DNA of 64,000 nucleotides, from contig JABCZL010000015.1 in assembly GCA_013289685.1 (NCBI GenBank), positions 62,001 to 126,000 of the forward strand, written 5' to 3'. The notes beneath the pieces were generated by a model, which did no database searches, was not told the DNA's origin, and was given only the letters and a program-made list of their open reading frames with translations. This stretch comes from Acidobacteriota bacterium. Lineage in GTDB: Bacteria; Acidobacteriota; Terriglobia; Terriglobales; Acidobacteriaceae. The position numbers were made by a program, and so were the translations under genes. Below are positions 7,578 through 16,796 of the stretch, one piece after another; positions within the stretch are counted from its first letter, which is position 1, and each line of letters begins with the position of its first letter.

Positions 7578-9179
7578 GTGAAAATTATCGTAGCGGAAAA
7601 AATTTCAGCCTCGGCCGTGGCGCAGTTGCAGGAGCCGGGCTGGACCGTGCTAACTGCGGACCAACTGGAAGGCAAGCTGGAGGAGCATCTGGAAACTGCG
7701 GATGCGCTGATTGTGCGTTCGGCGGTGCAGGCCGACGCCAAGCTTCTGGAGCACGCGAAGAAGCTGCGCGTGATCGGGCGGGCTGGCGTGGGCGTGGACA
7801 ACATCGATCTCGAGGCGGCGACCCACAAAGGGATCGCGGTCATGAATACGCCGGGCGCCAACGCGGTCGCCGTGGCCGAACAGACTCTGGGGATGATGCT
7901 GGCCATGGCGCGTCATTTATGCAGAGCCGACGTGCTCATGCACGCGGGAAAGTGGGAGAAGAAGTCCCTGCAGGGAACGGAGCTGCGGGCGAAGACGCTG
8001 GGCATTATCGGGCTGGGACGGGTTGGGATGGAAGTGGCGCGGCGGGCGAGCGCGTTTGGGATGGAGTTGGTGGGGCACGATCCGTTTGTTTCAGTGTCGG
8101 TGGCGAAGGAACAGGGGATCCGGCTGGCGGGGCTGGACGAACTGTATGCGGCGTCGGACTACATCACGCTGCATGTGGGGCTGACGCCGCAGACCACGGG
8201 GATGATCAACGAGGCGTCGATTGCCAAGATGAAGAAGGGTGTGCGGCTGGTGAACTGCGCGCGCGGCGAACTGGTGAATGAGGCGGACCTGGCGGCGGCA
8301 CTCAAGACGAAGCAGGTGGCCGCGGCAGCGCTCGATGTGTTTGTGGAGGAGCCGCTGAAGAATTCGCCGCTGACTTTGTTAGAGAATGTGTTGCTCACGC
8401 CGCACGTTGGCGGGTCAACCTTTGAGGCGCAGGAGGCGGTGGGCGTGCAGATTGCTCAGCAGGTGAAGGAATATCTGAAGCACGGCGTGATTCAGAATGC
8501 GGTAAACGTGCCGTCGGTCTCGGCGGAAGAATATGCGACCATGCAGCCCTACATTGTGCTGGCGGAACGCATGGGAGCGTTTCTGGCGCAGGTGTCCGAG
8601 GGGAGCATCGAGGAAATTTCGATCCGCTATAGCGGGCACATTGCGGAATGGAAGACGGAACTGATTCGTAATGGCGCGATCAAAGGCATTCTGAACCAGG
8701 CGCTGGAGGAAAAAGCGAACCTGGTGAACGCCGCGGCCATCGCGGATGCGCGGGGACTGCGCGTGCTGGAATCGCATAAGGCTAAGGCCTCGACCGGAGG
8801 CGCGGGAAGCGTGCTTTCGATTTTTCTGAAGAGCTCCACCGAAGAACACATGGTCAAGGGCGCGGTGCTGCATGGCGATGCGCCCCGGTTGCTGCATGTG
8901 GATGGCATCGACGTGGAGGCCCCACTGGAGCGCAGCCTGATTTATCTGCGGAACCGCGACGTCCCCGGCGTGATTGGCAGGGTGGGCACGATTCTGGGAG
9001 AGGAGTCGATCAACATCGCCGACTTCTCGCTGGGACGGCGTGGCGTTGAGAAAGGTGCAGGCCAGCCGCGCGAGGCGATTGCCGTCGTTCACGTGGACGG
9101 GCACGTGACGGAGGAAGTGCTGGCGAAGCTACGGACGATTCCGGCGGTGCAAAAAGCGAAGGCGGTGCGGCTGTTTTAG
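7578..9179 (+). CDS. serA: D-3-phosphoglycerate dehydrogenase, long ACT-domain form
   Basis: SerA oxidises 3-phosphoglycerate to 3-phosphohydroxypyruvate with NAD, the first step of serine synthesis. The 533-residue product has the split substrate domain, a Rossmann domain with GIIGLGRVGMEVARR, and the catalytic trio in CARGELV (Arg), EEP (Glu) and LTPHVGGST (His). The C-terminal half carries the intervening domain of long SerA forms and an ACT domain beginning LIYLRNRDVPGVIGRVG, which usually binds serine for feedback control. GTG at 7578 is chosen because AAAGGAA lies eight bases before it; a TTG at 7557 is in frame but unsupported. Confidence 0.95.
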   Translation: MKIIVAEKISASAVAQLQEPGWTVLTADQLEGKLEEHLETADALIVRSAVQADAKLLEHAKKLRVIGRAGVGVDNIDLEAATHKGIAVMNTPGANAVAVAEQTLGMMLAMARHLCRADVLMHAGKWEKKSLQGTELRAKTLGIIGLGRVGMEVARRASAFGMELVGHDPFVSVSVAKEQGIRLAGLDELYAASDYITLHVGLTPQTTGMINEASIAKMKKGVRLVNCARGELVNEADLAAALKTKQVAAAALDVFVEEPLKNSPLTLLENVLLTPHVGGSTFEAQEAVGVQIAQQVKEYLKHGVIQNAVNVPSVSAEEYATMQPYIVLAERMGAFLAQVSEGSIEEISIRYSGHIAEWKTELIRNGAIKGILNQALEEKANLVNAAAIADARGLRVLESHKAKASTGGAGSVLSIFLKSSTEEHMVKGAVLHGDAPRLLHVDGIDVEAPLERSLIYLRNRDVPGVIGRVGTILGEESINIADFSLGRRGVEKGAGQPREAIAVVHVDGHVTEEVLAKLRTIPAVQKAKAVRLF

Positions 9180-9200
9180 CAGGAAAAGGAAACCCATAAC

Positions 9201-9285
9201 GACAAAGGACACGAAGGTCCACGAAGGAAACCAAGACCTGGGCTTGGCTTTCCTTCGCGATACTTCGCGTCCTTCGTGGTTCAAG
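9201..9285. repeat. Inverted array of nonamer-like units
   Basis: Left half repeats the unit ACACGAAGG/CCACGAAGG, right half its complement CCTTCG-TGG, giving a long imperfect stem between serA and the M50 gene. Related elements lie at 16721, 20592 and 42161. Confidence 0.6.
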
Positions 9286-9287
9286 CC

Positions 9288-10415
9288 TTAAGATTCCGAA
9301 TCTTCGCGCTGCAGCTTGCGGCTCTCGGCGAGCAGGGCCATGGAGTGCATCAGGTTCTGCAGGGTGACGATGCCGATCAGGCGCTGGTCTTCGACCACGG
9401 GGATGATGCTGGAATTGCGGGCAGTAAGTTTGCGGAAGGCCGAGCCCAGCGAGTCCTGGCGCAGGGAGACTTCGAAAATCTTGTTCATCACCGCCTGCAC
9501 GTAGCCGTTCCCTTCCGCGCGCAGAGCGTCGAGAATGCGCTGCTTCGAAATCACTCCCACCATATCGCTGCCGCGAACCACGGGGAAATCGTCCTGCAGG
9601 GAATGGACAGCTTTCTGCAGGGCATCTTCCAGAGTGTCGGCTGGGGAGAGCGTGGCGAAGTCGGTGAGCATGACTTCTTCGAGGCGGACGCCGTCGAGCA
9701 CGGACTGGAATACAAGTGCGCGCTCCTCCAACTGAGCGGCGGAGAAAACGATGACGCCAACCATGGTCAGCCAGTTATTACTGAACAGGCCCGCGATCAT
9801 CAGGACCATGGCGATGGCATTGCTGATGGAAACGGCGCGCCGCGTGGCCGTGGAGACGTCCAGCGTGCGGGAAAGGACTGCCCGCAGGATGCGCCCACCA
9901 TCGAGGGGATAAGCGGGCAGGAGATTCAGAATCGCCAGCCAAAGATTCGCCCCCACCAGGCTTTTTGGTAGATTGCGGGCCTGTAGGAAAGGCAAATTCC
10001 AAAGATCCGCTCCGTGGCCTGAAGCAGTTACAACAGCGGCGGCGAACCCGGCGAGCGCGAGGCTTACCAGCGGCCCGATCAGCGCGAGGCGAACCTCCCG
10101 CATCCACGGCAAGGCGGCTGGTTGAGGCTTCTCGCCGCGGGATTCGTCGTAGATCACAACTCCGGTGAGCGGCAACAGGATGACTACCTTGGGGATCAGG
10201 CCGAAACGGCGGGCGGCCAGTATGTGTCCGACCTCATGGGCAGCCACGCAAGCCAGAATGATTCCCACGATTGCCATGTCGCGAGGTCCGGTGGCGTTGC
10301 CCGGGTGCGCTGCGTAGTCGGTCCAGAAAATAAACGTGGGCAGGAGGAAAAACGTGAGATGGATTCGCACATCCACGCCGAACAGAGGTCCTACCGGGAT
10401 CGACCAGCTTCGCAT
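9288..10415 (-). CDS. M50 site-2 protease with CBS domains
   Basis: A 375-residue intramembrane zinc metalloprotease of the site-2 protease family (SpoIVFB-like group). The zinc site is HEVGH at residues 60-64, completed by the aspartate in LLPAYPLDGGR (Asp172). About six membrane segments occupy residues 15-230. The C-terminal third holds two CBS motifs (around LTDFATLSPADTLEDALQ and VMNKIFEVSLRQDSLGSAFRKL), which in related enzymes bind adenine nucleotides. Such proteases release membrane-tethered regulators; the substrate here is unknown. It is divergent from rsmD with 67 bases between starts. Confidence 0.9.
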   Translation of the reverse strand: MRSWSIPVGPLFGVDVRIHLTFFLLPTFIFWTDYAAHPGNATGPRDMAIVGIILACVAAHEVGHILAARRFGLIPKVVILLPLTGVVIYDESRGEKPQPAALPWMREVRLALIGPLVSLALAGFAAAVVTASGHGADLWNLPFLQARNLPKSLVGANLWLAILNLLPAYPLDGGRILRAVLSRTLDVSTATRRAVSISNAIAMVLMIAGLFSNNWLTMVGVIVFSAAQLEERALVFQSVLDGVRLEEVMLTDFATLSPADTLEDALQKAVHSLQDDFPVVRGSDMVGVISKQRILDALRAEGNGYVQAVMNKIFEVSLRQDSLGSAFRKLTARNSSIIPVVEDQRLIGIVTLQNLMHSMALLAESRKLQREDSES

Positions 10416-10482
10416 AAGCCTTCGCTACTTTTATTCTACATGGATGGATATAGTGAGTGCGGGGACCCGAAAGTACATAGCC

Positions 10483-11070
10483 ATGCGAGTGATCGCGGGG
10501 AAATATCGAAGTCGTCCGCTGCGCGCACTGCGCGGGATGGACGTGCGTCCCACGTCAGACCGGCTGCGGGAAACGTTGTTCAACGTGCTGACGGCGGGGA
10601 ATCCGGCGGCGCTCGAAGGCAGCGTGTGGCTCGATCTGTTCGCGGGCACGGGAGCGGTGGGAATCGAAGCGCTGAGCCGCGGCGCCAAAGAAGTGTTTTT
10701 CGTGGAACACTCGGCGGCGGCGGCGGATACGATCCGCGGCAATCTGGAAAGCCTGGGGATTGGCGACGGCTTCAAAATTCTGCAGGAGGAGTTGCCGCGC
10801 GCGTTCTGGCGGATGGAGCGGCAGCATGTGGCGGCCGATGTGGTGTTCATCGATCCCCCGTACCGCATGCAGGATGCTTATATGAAGACGCTGGGCGCGC
10901 TAGCAGATTCGTCGCTGGTGTGGGCGATGACGGTGGTGATCGCCGAGCATGAAAAGAAATTCGATCCGGGAGAGGAATTTGGCCCGCTGCGAAGATTTCG
11001 TCACTTGACGCAGGGCAGCGCGGCGCTGAGTTTTTACCGTATGGGAAGCAGAGGGGATCTGCGAGTGTGA
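10483..11070 (+). CDS. rsmD: 16S rRNA guanine966-N2 methyltransferase
   Basis: RsmD methylates N2 of G966 of 16S rRNA during 30S assembly. The 195-residue product starts in the family manner, MRVIAGKYRSRPL, with VRPTSDRLRETLFNVL, the SAM-binding motif DLFAGTGAVG (residues 51-60) and the catalytic DPPY (124-127). The ATG at 10483 is chosen because it gives the canonical start; the frame extends upstream to 10336 over the divergent M50 gene. Confidence 0.95.
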   Translation: MRVIAGKYRSRPLRALRGMDVRPTSDRLRETLFNVLTAGNPAALEGSVWLDLFAGTGAVGIEALSRGAKEVFFVEHSAAAADTIRGNLESLGIGDGFKILQEELPRAFWRMERQHVAADVVFIDPPYRMQDAYMKTLGALADSSLVWAMTVVIAEHEKKFDPGEEFGPLRRFRHLTQGSAALSFYRMGSRGDLRV

Positions 11071-11097
11071 TGCAACTGGCTCGCGCTAGATCTCGCG

Positions 11098-11649
11098 CTA
11101 CATGATGAGGTCTTCGGTGCGGCGCACGATGGGATGCTGCATCTCTTCCAGATCGTTCTTCACCATGTTCAGCCCGTAGACGCATTCTTCGAAATTCTTG
11201 GAGAGACGGGCAAACAGTGGTGCAACCTTGGCGTACTCAAAATGCTCGAACTTGGAGACGATGTAGTAGCTTTCCTTGCCGGCCTTCACCCATTCGACGA
11301 AATTCTCCAGACGCTGGCGGCGCAGCCGAAAATGATTGATGCTCTCGGGGAACATGCCCGCCAGGAACAGAGTGTAATCGCCAATGTGTTTGCGCACCTG
11401 GCGCTCGCGGTCGAAAGAAGGTGCGGGGCCGTAGATCGGATCCGATTCCAGCAGCATCTCGCCCACGTCGGCCAGAGGCCGGTCGGTTACGTCGTGAACC
11501 TTGAAGAGTTGATCGGCTTCGCAGAACTCCGCCAGCAGATGGGAAACGTAGGCGACGATCTGCGGATCACGAATGCCGATTTCTTCGGCGTAGTGCCGTC
11601 CCACCAGGTCCTGAAACAACTGCTGCAACGGATGCGATTCTGGAATCAT
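11098..11649 (-). CDS. Conserved-looking soluble protein of unknown function
   Basis: A 183-residue soluble, mainly helical protein without signal or membrane segments and with many charged residues. I do not recognise the family. The ATG at 11649 is preferred to the one at 11679 because AGGGGG stands about seven bases upstream. It is convergent with rsmD and divergent from the RidA gene across 246 bases. Codon use matches the neighbours, so it is likely a resident gene. Confidence 0.6.
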   Translation of the reverse strand: MIPESHPLQQLFQDLVGRHYAEEIGIRDPQIVAYVSHLLAEFCEADQLFKVHDVTDRPLADVGEMLLESDPIYGPAPSFDRERQVRKHIGDYTLFLAGMFPESINHFRLRRQRLENFVEWVKAGKESYYIVSKFEHFEYAKVAPLFARLSKNFEECVYGLNMVKNDLEEMQHPIVRRTEDLIM

Positions 11650-11895
11650 TTTGATCCCCCTGAACTCCGCCACCGGCACGGAGTTTCAGCCACATGCATG
11701 TGTTGATACCTTAGTTCGATAGGGCAACGCAAGTGACTTTTGTTTATCGACATGATTCGTTTTTCTAATCTGTAAGAACACGTGGCATGCGAAGGAGTTG
11801 CCGGCGCGATTTGCTGGCAGTCGGATGGAATGGCTGCCAACGCCGGCATTTCAAGCGCTTTCAGCCATGTAGAATGAGCGGTCAGCGGAGGAATC

Positions 11896-12312
11896 ATGGC
11901 GCAGCGGCAGAAGATAAAGCCGAAATTGCAGCGGCAGAACATTTCCAGCGGCACCGCATGGGAGCCCATAGTTGGTTACTCTCGTGCCGTCAAGATCGGG
12001 TCGTACGTGCATGTTTCGGGGACTACAGCCACCGGGCCAGACGGGAAGATCGTCGGCGTCGGGGACGTATATGCGCAGGCAGTGCAGACCTTGAAGAACA
12101 TCGAGAGCGCCCTGAAGAAAGCGGGCGCCAGCATGAAAGACGTGGTGCGCACGCGTATGTATGTCACCAACATTGCGGAATGGGAAAAGATCGGGAAGGC
12201 GCATGGAGAATTCTTCCGCGACATTCGCCCGGCCACGTCGATGGTGCAGGTGAGTGCGCTGATCTCGCCGGAGATTCTGGTGGAGATTGAGGCGGACGCG
12301 GTGCTGCCCTGA
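11896..12312 (+). CDS. RidA family enamine/imine deaminase
   Basis: A 138-residue protein of the RidA (YjgF/YER057c/UK114) family, which hydrolyses reactive 2-aminoacrylate and related imines released by PLP enzymes. The conserved strand [19 protein letters not shown], the helix [21 protein letters not shown] and the TRMYVTN motif containing the active-site arginine are all present, and the end [22 protein letters not shown] is typical. A basic stretch of about ten residues precedes the domain. Trimeric assembly is inferred from the family. Confidence 0.9.
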   Translation: MAQRQKIKPKLQRQNISSGTAWEPIVGYSRAVKIGSYVHVSGTTATGPDGKIVGVGDVYAQAVQTLKNIESALKKAGASMKDVVRTRMYVTNIAEWEKIGKAHGEFFRDIRPATSMVQVSALISPEILVEIEADAVLP

Positions 12313-12326
12313 ATCGAAGATCAGGT

Positions 12327-12794
12327 TCAGGTCAACGGCTTCGACATCTTCACGAAGTGACAGGGCACTTTTGGGTTCAGGTCAGGAGGGAAGGGCTCGG
12401 TGCCGGTTTCAACGTATCCGCGGCGACGGTAGAATGCGGGCAACTCCTCCCGCACACTCACCATCCGCAAGTCCATGAAGCGACTGCCTGCCTTGGCACA
12501 GTAGTCTTCGGCGGCGTCCATTAGCGCCGAACCCAGTCCAGACTTCTGACGTTGCGGATCGACCGACAGCAAACCCAAATAGGACCGGTCGCCCCTGGGT
12601 TCAACGTAAACGCAGCCACACACGCAGCCGAGATCATCTGCGATCAGGAAAGTCCCTCTTTGTGACAATTGCAACACCGTCTCCAGGTCGATACGATCAC
12701 GATCGACAAGAAAACTCTCGGCCTGGCGAAAAGCAGCGTTGATTACCGAGACAATAGCCTCCCCATCCCGGGCTTCCGCGACCCGTAGCTGCAA
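12327..12794 (-). CDS. GNAT family N-acetyltransferase
   Basis: A 155-residue acyltransferase of the GNAT fold. Motif A is visible as YLGLLSVDPQRQKSGLGSALMDAAEDY, containing the Q/RxxGxG/A acetyl-CoA pyrophosphate loop in slightly altered form (RQKSGLGSA), and motif B as LPAFYRRRGYVETG. The TTG at 12794 is preferred because AGGAGG lies eight bases before it and the product then begins with the first GNAT strand (LQLRVAEARDGEAI); another TTG at 12878 extends it by 28 unstructured residues. Substrate unknown. Confidence 0.75.
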   Translation of the reverse strand: MQLRVAEARDGEAIVSVINAAFRQAESFLVDRDRIDLETVLQLSQRGTFLIADDLGCVCGCVYVEPRGDRSYLGLLSVDPQRQKSGLGSALMDAAEDYCAKAGSRFMDLRMVSVREELPAFYRRRGYVETGTEPFPPDLNPKVPCHFVKMSKPLT

Positions 12795-12914
12795 GACTTC
12801 TTCCTCCTGGGTCCGATGCTTTTGCCCGCCGTCTTGAGGCAGGCTAATGCCGAAGGGTATAGAATCCTTCCCGCCCAATCATATTAGCGGACTGGAACTT
12901 TGCGGGGAGATCGC

Positions 12915-14219
12915 ATGAAACACCTACTCCTGATCTTGTCTCTTATCTTCGCCACATGCGCAATCGCGCAATCGACAGGTTCGCCATCGGCGCCGGTAAC
13001 GGTTATTCGTGCCGGCACGCTCATCGATGGCAAATCCGACAAGCCGCGGCGCGATCAGGTGATCGTGATTCGCGGCAACCACATTGAGAGCGTTGGCGAG
13101 GCAGGGAGTACGAAGATCCCCGCCGGTGCGACGGTGATCGACCTCTCGAAGCAGACTGTGCTGCCCGGTCTGATCGATTCACACACGCACATCTTTCTGC
13201 AGGGAGAAGATCCCGCGCAGGGGGGATACGACGTCAACATTCTGACTGCGCCTTTGGCGCTGCGCGCGGCGCGAGCCACGGTTGCGGCGCGGCGGGCGCT
13301 GGAGCAGGGTTTCACCACACTGCGCGACCTGGAAACCGAGGGCGCGGGCTACGGCGATGTCGGCATCAAGCAGGCAATTGAGGCGGGATACATCCCCGGG
13401 CCGCGGCTGTTCGTGGTGACGCGAGCCATCTCGACCACGGGCGGCTACATGTTGGAAGGCTACGCCCCGGAATTGGAGATGCCGAAAGGAGCGCAGATCG
13501 TCGATGGTCCGGTCGAGGCGCGCAAGGCCGCGCGTGAACAGCTCGACCACGGCGCCGACTGGATCAAGGTGTACATGACGCACCGTTCGTGGGTGGGAAA
13601 GAATGGAGAGTTGGTTTCGCAGCCGACGCTGACCGTCGAGGAACTGCACGCCATCGTGGACGAGGCTCACGGCTGGGGCAAGAAGGTCGCGTGCCACGCG
13701 TATAGCGGAATCGGCCTGCATCGCGCCCTCGACGGGGGCTGCGATTCCATCGAGCACGGGCTTGATCTCGACGATGCTGCGATCGCGCAGATGCTGAAGC
13801 AGGGCACCTGGTATGTGCCGACCCTGAGTCCGTACTACAAAGACTGGGCTCCCGCCGACACTCCCGGTGGACAGCGCGACCGGCTGCGCGCCGCGGTGCA
13901 TGAACCGTCCTTCAAAAAAGCGCTGAAGGCCGGCGTGAAGATCGTGTTCGGCACCGACATGGGCGGAATCCCTTGGACCGAGCCCATCGCGCAGGAGTTC
14001 TCGCGCATGGTGGAATTCGGCATGTCACCCATGGACGCGATCCAGAGCGCCACGTCGCGCGCGGCTGTGATGCTCGATATGGAGGGCAAGATCGGCGTGG
14101 TGGCTCCGGGCGCGTTCGCCGACATTGTCGCGGTGAGTGCTGATCCGCTGCGCGACATCAAGGTGCTGGAGAACGTCGAATTCGTGATGAAGGACGGCAA
14201 GGTAGTTCGCGGGAAGTGA
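12915..14219 (+). CDS. Secreted amidohydrolase (imidazolonepropionase-like)
   Basis: A 434-residue metal-dependent hydrolase with a signal peptide (KHLLLILSLIFATCAIAQ). The beta-domain opens with VIRAGTLIDGKSDKPRRDQ, followed by the metal ligands DSHTH (His90, His92), the lysine in GADWIKVYM that is probably carboxylated, histidines in ACHAYSG and DSIEHG, and the aspartate in FGTDMGG. This set matches the Xaa-Pro dipeptidase-like group of the superfamily, often active on dipeptides with C-terminal basic or proline residues; the true substrate is unknown. The ATG at 12915 follows GGGGAG. A paralogue lies at 15388. Confidence 0.85.
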   Translation: MKHLLLILSLIFATCAIAQSTGSPSAPVTVIRAGTLIDGKSDKPRRDQVIVIRGNHIESVGEAGSTKIPAGATVIDLSKQTVLPGLIDSHTHIFLQGEDPAQGGYDVNILTAPLALRAARATVAARRALEQGFTTLRDLETEGAGYGDVGIKQAIEAGYIPGPRLFVVTRAISTTGGYMLEGYAPELEMPKGAQIVDGPVEARKAAREQLDHGADWIKVYMTHRSWVGKNGELVSQPTLTVEELHAIVDEAHGWGKKVACHAYSGIGLHRALDGGCDSIEHGLDLDDAAIAQMLKQGTWYVPTLSPYYKDWAPADTPGGQRDRLRAAVHEPSFKKALKAGVKIVFGTDMGGIPWTEPIAQEFSRMVEFGMSPMDAIQSATSRAAVMLDMEGKIGVVAPGAFADIVAVSADPLRDIKVLENVEFVMKDGKVVRGK

Positions 14220-14299
14220 CAGCCTAAGTAAGGCGGCCTGTTCTGGGAACCGGCTGCCCTTCCGAGGCGGGGCGGGGGAATATTTCCACGCAAATTCTC

Positions 14300-14327
14300 T
14301 TGACATCCGTTTCGCTGCGAGCATAAT
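14300..14327 (+). promoter_or_regulatory. Sigma-70-type promoter for the CBS gene
   Basis: TTGACA (14300-14305) and CATAAT (14322-14327) are separated by 16 bases and point toward the gene at 14390. The expected transcript leader is about 55 bases and contains the strong AAGGAGG site. Confidence 0.6.
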
Positions 14328-14389
14328 GCGTCAATCCAGTTTGAGTCGGTGAATTCGGTTCCTCAGCGTAAGGGCCCAAGGAGGTACGT

Positions 14390-14827
14390 ATGAGCGTGCT
14401 CGATCTTTGCGACCGGGAGATTGCCGCGGTAGGGTTGGAAGCTACCGTCGCCGATGCTATTCATAAGATGCTGGACCATCACGTGGGTGCGGTCGCGGTG
14501 GTCGACAGCGAGTATCGGGTGGCAGGGATTTTTACCGAGCGCGATGTCCTGCGAAAAATGGCGCTCAGTCATGTGGACCCGAAGGCGACCTCGGTGCGCG
14601 ATCTGATGACTACGCCAGTGGAAATGGCCACGCGGGCTACGGGCGCAGGAGAGGCTCTGAGCATCATGCTGGAACGGCACTTCCGCCATCTACCTGTGGC
14701 CGATGACAACGGCAAACTGCTCGGCATTCTTTCGATACGAAATCTGCTGGAGTGGCGCGTCGACGACCTGAGCCGCGAACTGGAATCGCTCGAGCAATAC
14801 GTTTCCAACGACGGGCCCGGGGGCTAG
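14390..14827 (+). CDS. Stand-alone CBS-pair protein
   Basis: A 145-residue protein made almost wholly of two CBS motifs. The first runs through TVADAIHKMLDHHVGAVAVVDSEYRVAGIFTERDVLRKM, the second through TGAGEALSIMLERHFRHLPVADDNGKLLGILSIRNLLEW. CBS pairs bind adenosyl ligands (AMP, ATP, SAM) and sense energy state. The ATG has AAGGAGG six bases upstream and a good promoter at 14300-14327. It is followed after 33 bases by the DoxX gene, so the two are probably one transcript. Confidence 0.85.
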   Translation: MSVLDLCDREIAAVGLEATVADAIHKMLDHHVGAVAVVDSEYRVAGIFTERDVLRKMALSHVDPKATSVRDLMTTPVEMATRATGAGEALSIMLERHFRHLPVADDNGKLLGILSIRNLLEWRVDDLSRELESLEQYVSNDGPGG

Positions 14828-14860
14828 GGATCATTCGCCCGGCTCCTCAATCCTGAAATC

Positions 14861-15331
14861 ATGAATGCCTCCTCCGCCTTGTCCCGGACGATTGCTGGCG
14901 TGCGCATGGCCGCGTCCGTGTTTTTTCTATTGTTCGGCGAATACAAAGTGGCGGGGCCTGAGTTTGCCCATGGGGGGTTTCAAGCTTATCTGCAGGATTA
15001 CATTGCGAACAGCGCGGTCAGCTTCTACCGCCCTTTCTTAGCCGGAGTGGTTCTGCCGCATGCGGTGTTCTTCGGTTATCTGGTTGGGGTCGTCGAACTG
15101 ATGATCGGCATTTCTCTGCTGATCGGGCTGTGGGTGCGTCCGGCCTGCGTTCTGGCTATTTTGTTTCTGCTGAATATGCTTCTGGCCACGTGGTGGGGAC
15201 CGGGTCACGGAATGCCAGTCTGGCGCTACTTCGGCGCGGAACTTGAACATCTACCGCTGTCGCTGCTATTCATCATCTTCTTCGCGGCTGACGCCGGACG
15301 AGTCTGGGGTCTCGACGGACGGCGGAAGTGA
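14861..15331 (+). CDS. DoxX family membrane protein
   Basis: A 156-residue protein with four membrane helices (about residues 9-27, 55-80, 85-105 and 128-147), arranged as in DoxX proteins. The segment [26 protein letters not shown] is the typical second and third helix pair. Family members are linked to thiosulfate:quinone or redox functions, but most are uncharacterised. It follows the CBS gene closely and precedes an amidohydrolase gene by 56 bases. Confidence 0.8.
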   Translation: MNASSALSRTIAGVRMAASVFFLLFGEYKVAGPEFAHGGFQAYLQDYIANSAVSFYRPFLAGVVLPHAVFFGYLVGVVELMIGISLLIGLWVRPACVLAILFLLNMLLATWWGPGHGMPVWRYFGAELEHLPLSLLFIIFFAADAGRVWGLDGRRK

Positions 15332-15387
15332 GGCAGTCGCGGGTAATCGTAGTCGCACCAATCAAACAATCTGGGGAAAGGGAAAGC

Positions 15388-16701
15388 ATGAGCATGAGCA
15401 TAAGCCTGAAGAAGACCTGCAATGTTCTGGTTGCGTTGTTCTGTCTGGGGACGGTCGGAATCGCGCAAACGACCCAAGCGCCGCGGCACGTCGCGGTTCA
15501 CGCCGGGCATCTGCTCGATGTGAAGACCGGCAAGCTGCTCGCCGACCAGACGCTGGTCATCGAAGACGGAAAGATCATCAGCGTTGGCGCCACCGCCGAG
15601 GCGAAGATTCCCGCCGATGCAGTGCGCATCGATCTGCCCAGTGCGACTGTGCTGCCGGGCTTGATTGACGCGCACACCCACCTGACCATGGATCCGAAGT
15701 TCGGCTACGAAGAACTTGGGATTTCTGTGCCGCGCGAGGCGCTCACTGGCGCCAAGAACGCGCGACTGACTTTGCTTGCCGGGTTCACTACAGTGCGTAA
15801 TGTGGGGGCAAGCGGCTTCAGCGACATCGCGCTGCGCGACGCCATCAACGCGGGCGATGTGCCGGGCCCGAGGATGGTTGCGAGCGGGCCGGCCCTGGGA
15901 ATCACCGGCGGACACTGCGACAACAACCTGCTGCCTTACGAATATCACGCCGTGGGAGACGGCGTTGCCGACGGCATCGCCGGGGTGCAGCACAAGGTGC
16001 GCGAGAACATCAAGTACGGCGCTGATGTGATCAAGATTTGCGCGACCGGAGGAGTGCTCTCCAAAGGCGACGATCCGCAGGCTTCCCAGTACACGCTGGA
16101 GGAGATGAAGGCGATTGTGGCCGACGCCCATCGCCTGGGACGAAAAGTCGCGGCCCACGCGCATGGAGCGCAGGGCATTCTCTGGGCGTCGGAGGCGGGA
16201 GTGGATTCGATCGAGCACGGTTCCTACATTGACGACGCGGCGATCGCGGAGATGAAGAAGAACGGCACCTATCTTGTGGCCACACTTTACCTGGGAGACT
16301 GGTTTTTGGAAAACGCCGAAAGAAATCATGTGCCTGAGTTCTATCTCACCAAGGCCAAAACCGTGATGGCGGCCGCGCGCAAGAACATCTCCCACGCATT
16401 TGCCAGTGGAGTGAAAGTCGCTTTTGGTACGGATGCAGCCGTGTATCCGCATGGCCTGAACGCGCATGAGTTCGCGGTGATGGTGAAGTTGGGGCTGACG
16501 CCGTTGCAGGCGATACAGGCGGCGACGGTGAATGCCGCGGATCTGCTGGGGTGGTCGGGCAAAGTTGGCAGCCTGGAGCCGGGGGCGTGGGCGGACATGG
16601 TCGCGGTGGACGGCGATCCGGTGAAGGACGTGACGACTCTGGAGCGCGTGAAGTTTGTGATGAAGGGTGGCGACGTGGTGAAGAATGAGTACGGGAAATG
16701 A
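15388..16701 (+). CDS. Secreted amidohydrolase, paralogue of the 12915 gene
   Basis: A 437-residue metal-dependent hydrolase with a signal peptide (residues 1-26) and the same layout as the 12915 product. The metal set is DAHTH (His96, His98), the lysine in [12 protein letters not shown], histidines in AAHAHG and DSIEHG, and the aspartate in [17 protein letters not shown] upstream supports the ATG at 15388 rather than the longer open frame from 15328. Substrate is unknown; secretion suggests peptide or amide scavenging. Confidence 0.85.
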   Translation: MSMSISLKKTCNVLVALFCLGTVGIAQTTQAPRHVAVHAGHLLDVKTGKLLADQTLVIEDGKIISVGATAEAKIPADAVRIDLPSATVLPGLIDAHTHLTMDPKFGYEELGISVPREALTGAKNARLTLLAGFTTVRNVGASGFSDIALRDAINAGDVPGPRMVASGPALGITGGHCDNNLLPYEYHAVGDGVADGIAGVQHKVRENIKYGADVIKICATGGVLSKGDDPQASQYTLEEMKAIVADAHRLGRKVAAHAHGAQGILWASEAGVDSIEHGSYIDDAAIAEMKKNGTYLVATLYLGDWFLENAERNHVPEFYLTKAKTVMAAARKNISHAFASGVKVAFGTDAAVYPHGLNAHEFAVMVKLGLTPLQAIQAATVNAADLLGWSGKVGSLEPGAWADMVAVDGDPVKDVTTLERVKFVMKGGDVVKNEYGK

Positions 16702-16720
16702 TCTAATTGCGTAGAGCCTG

Positions 16721-16784
16721 AACCACAGAGGACACAGAGGCACACAGGGTTTACCTCTGTGTTCCCCCTGTGTCCTCTGTGTTT
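16721..16784. repeat. Inverted array of nonamer-like units
   Basis: CACAGAGGA and CACAGAGGC units on the left face CCTCTGTGT and TCCTCTGTG on the right, so the spacer between two convergent genes can fold into a long stem-loop. Confidence 0.65.
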
Positions 16785-16796
16785 AAAGGGTTTTTT

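Noticed and set aside
15226-16743. 505-codon frame antisense to the second amidohydrolase
   Set aside because: The forward frame has all metal ligands and a signal peptide; the reverse one is Arg/His-rich shadow sequence.
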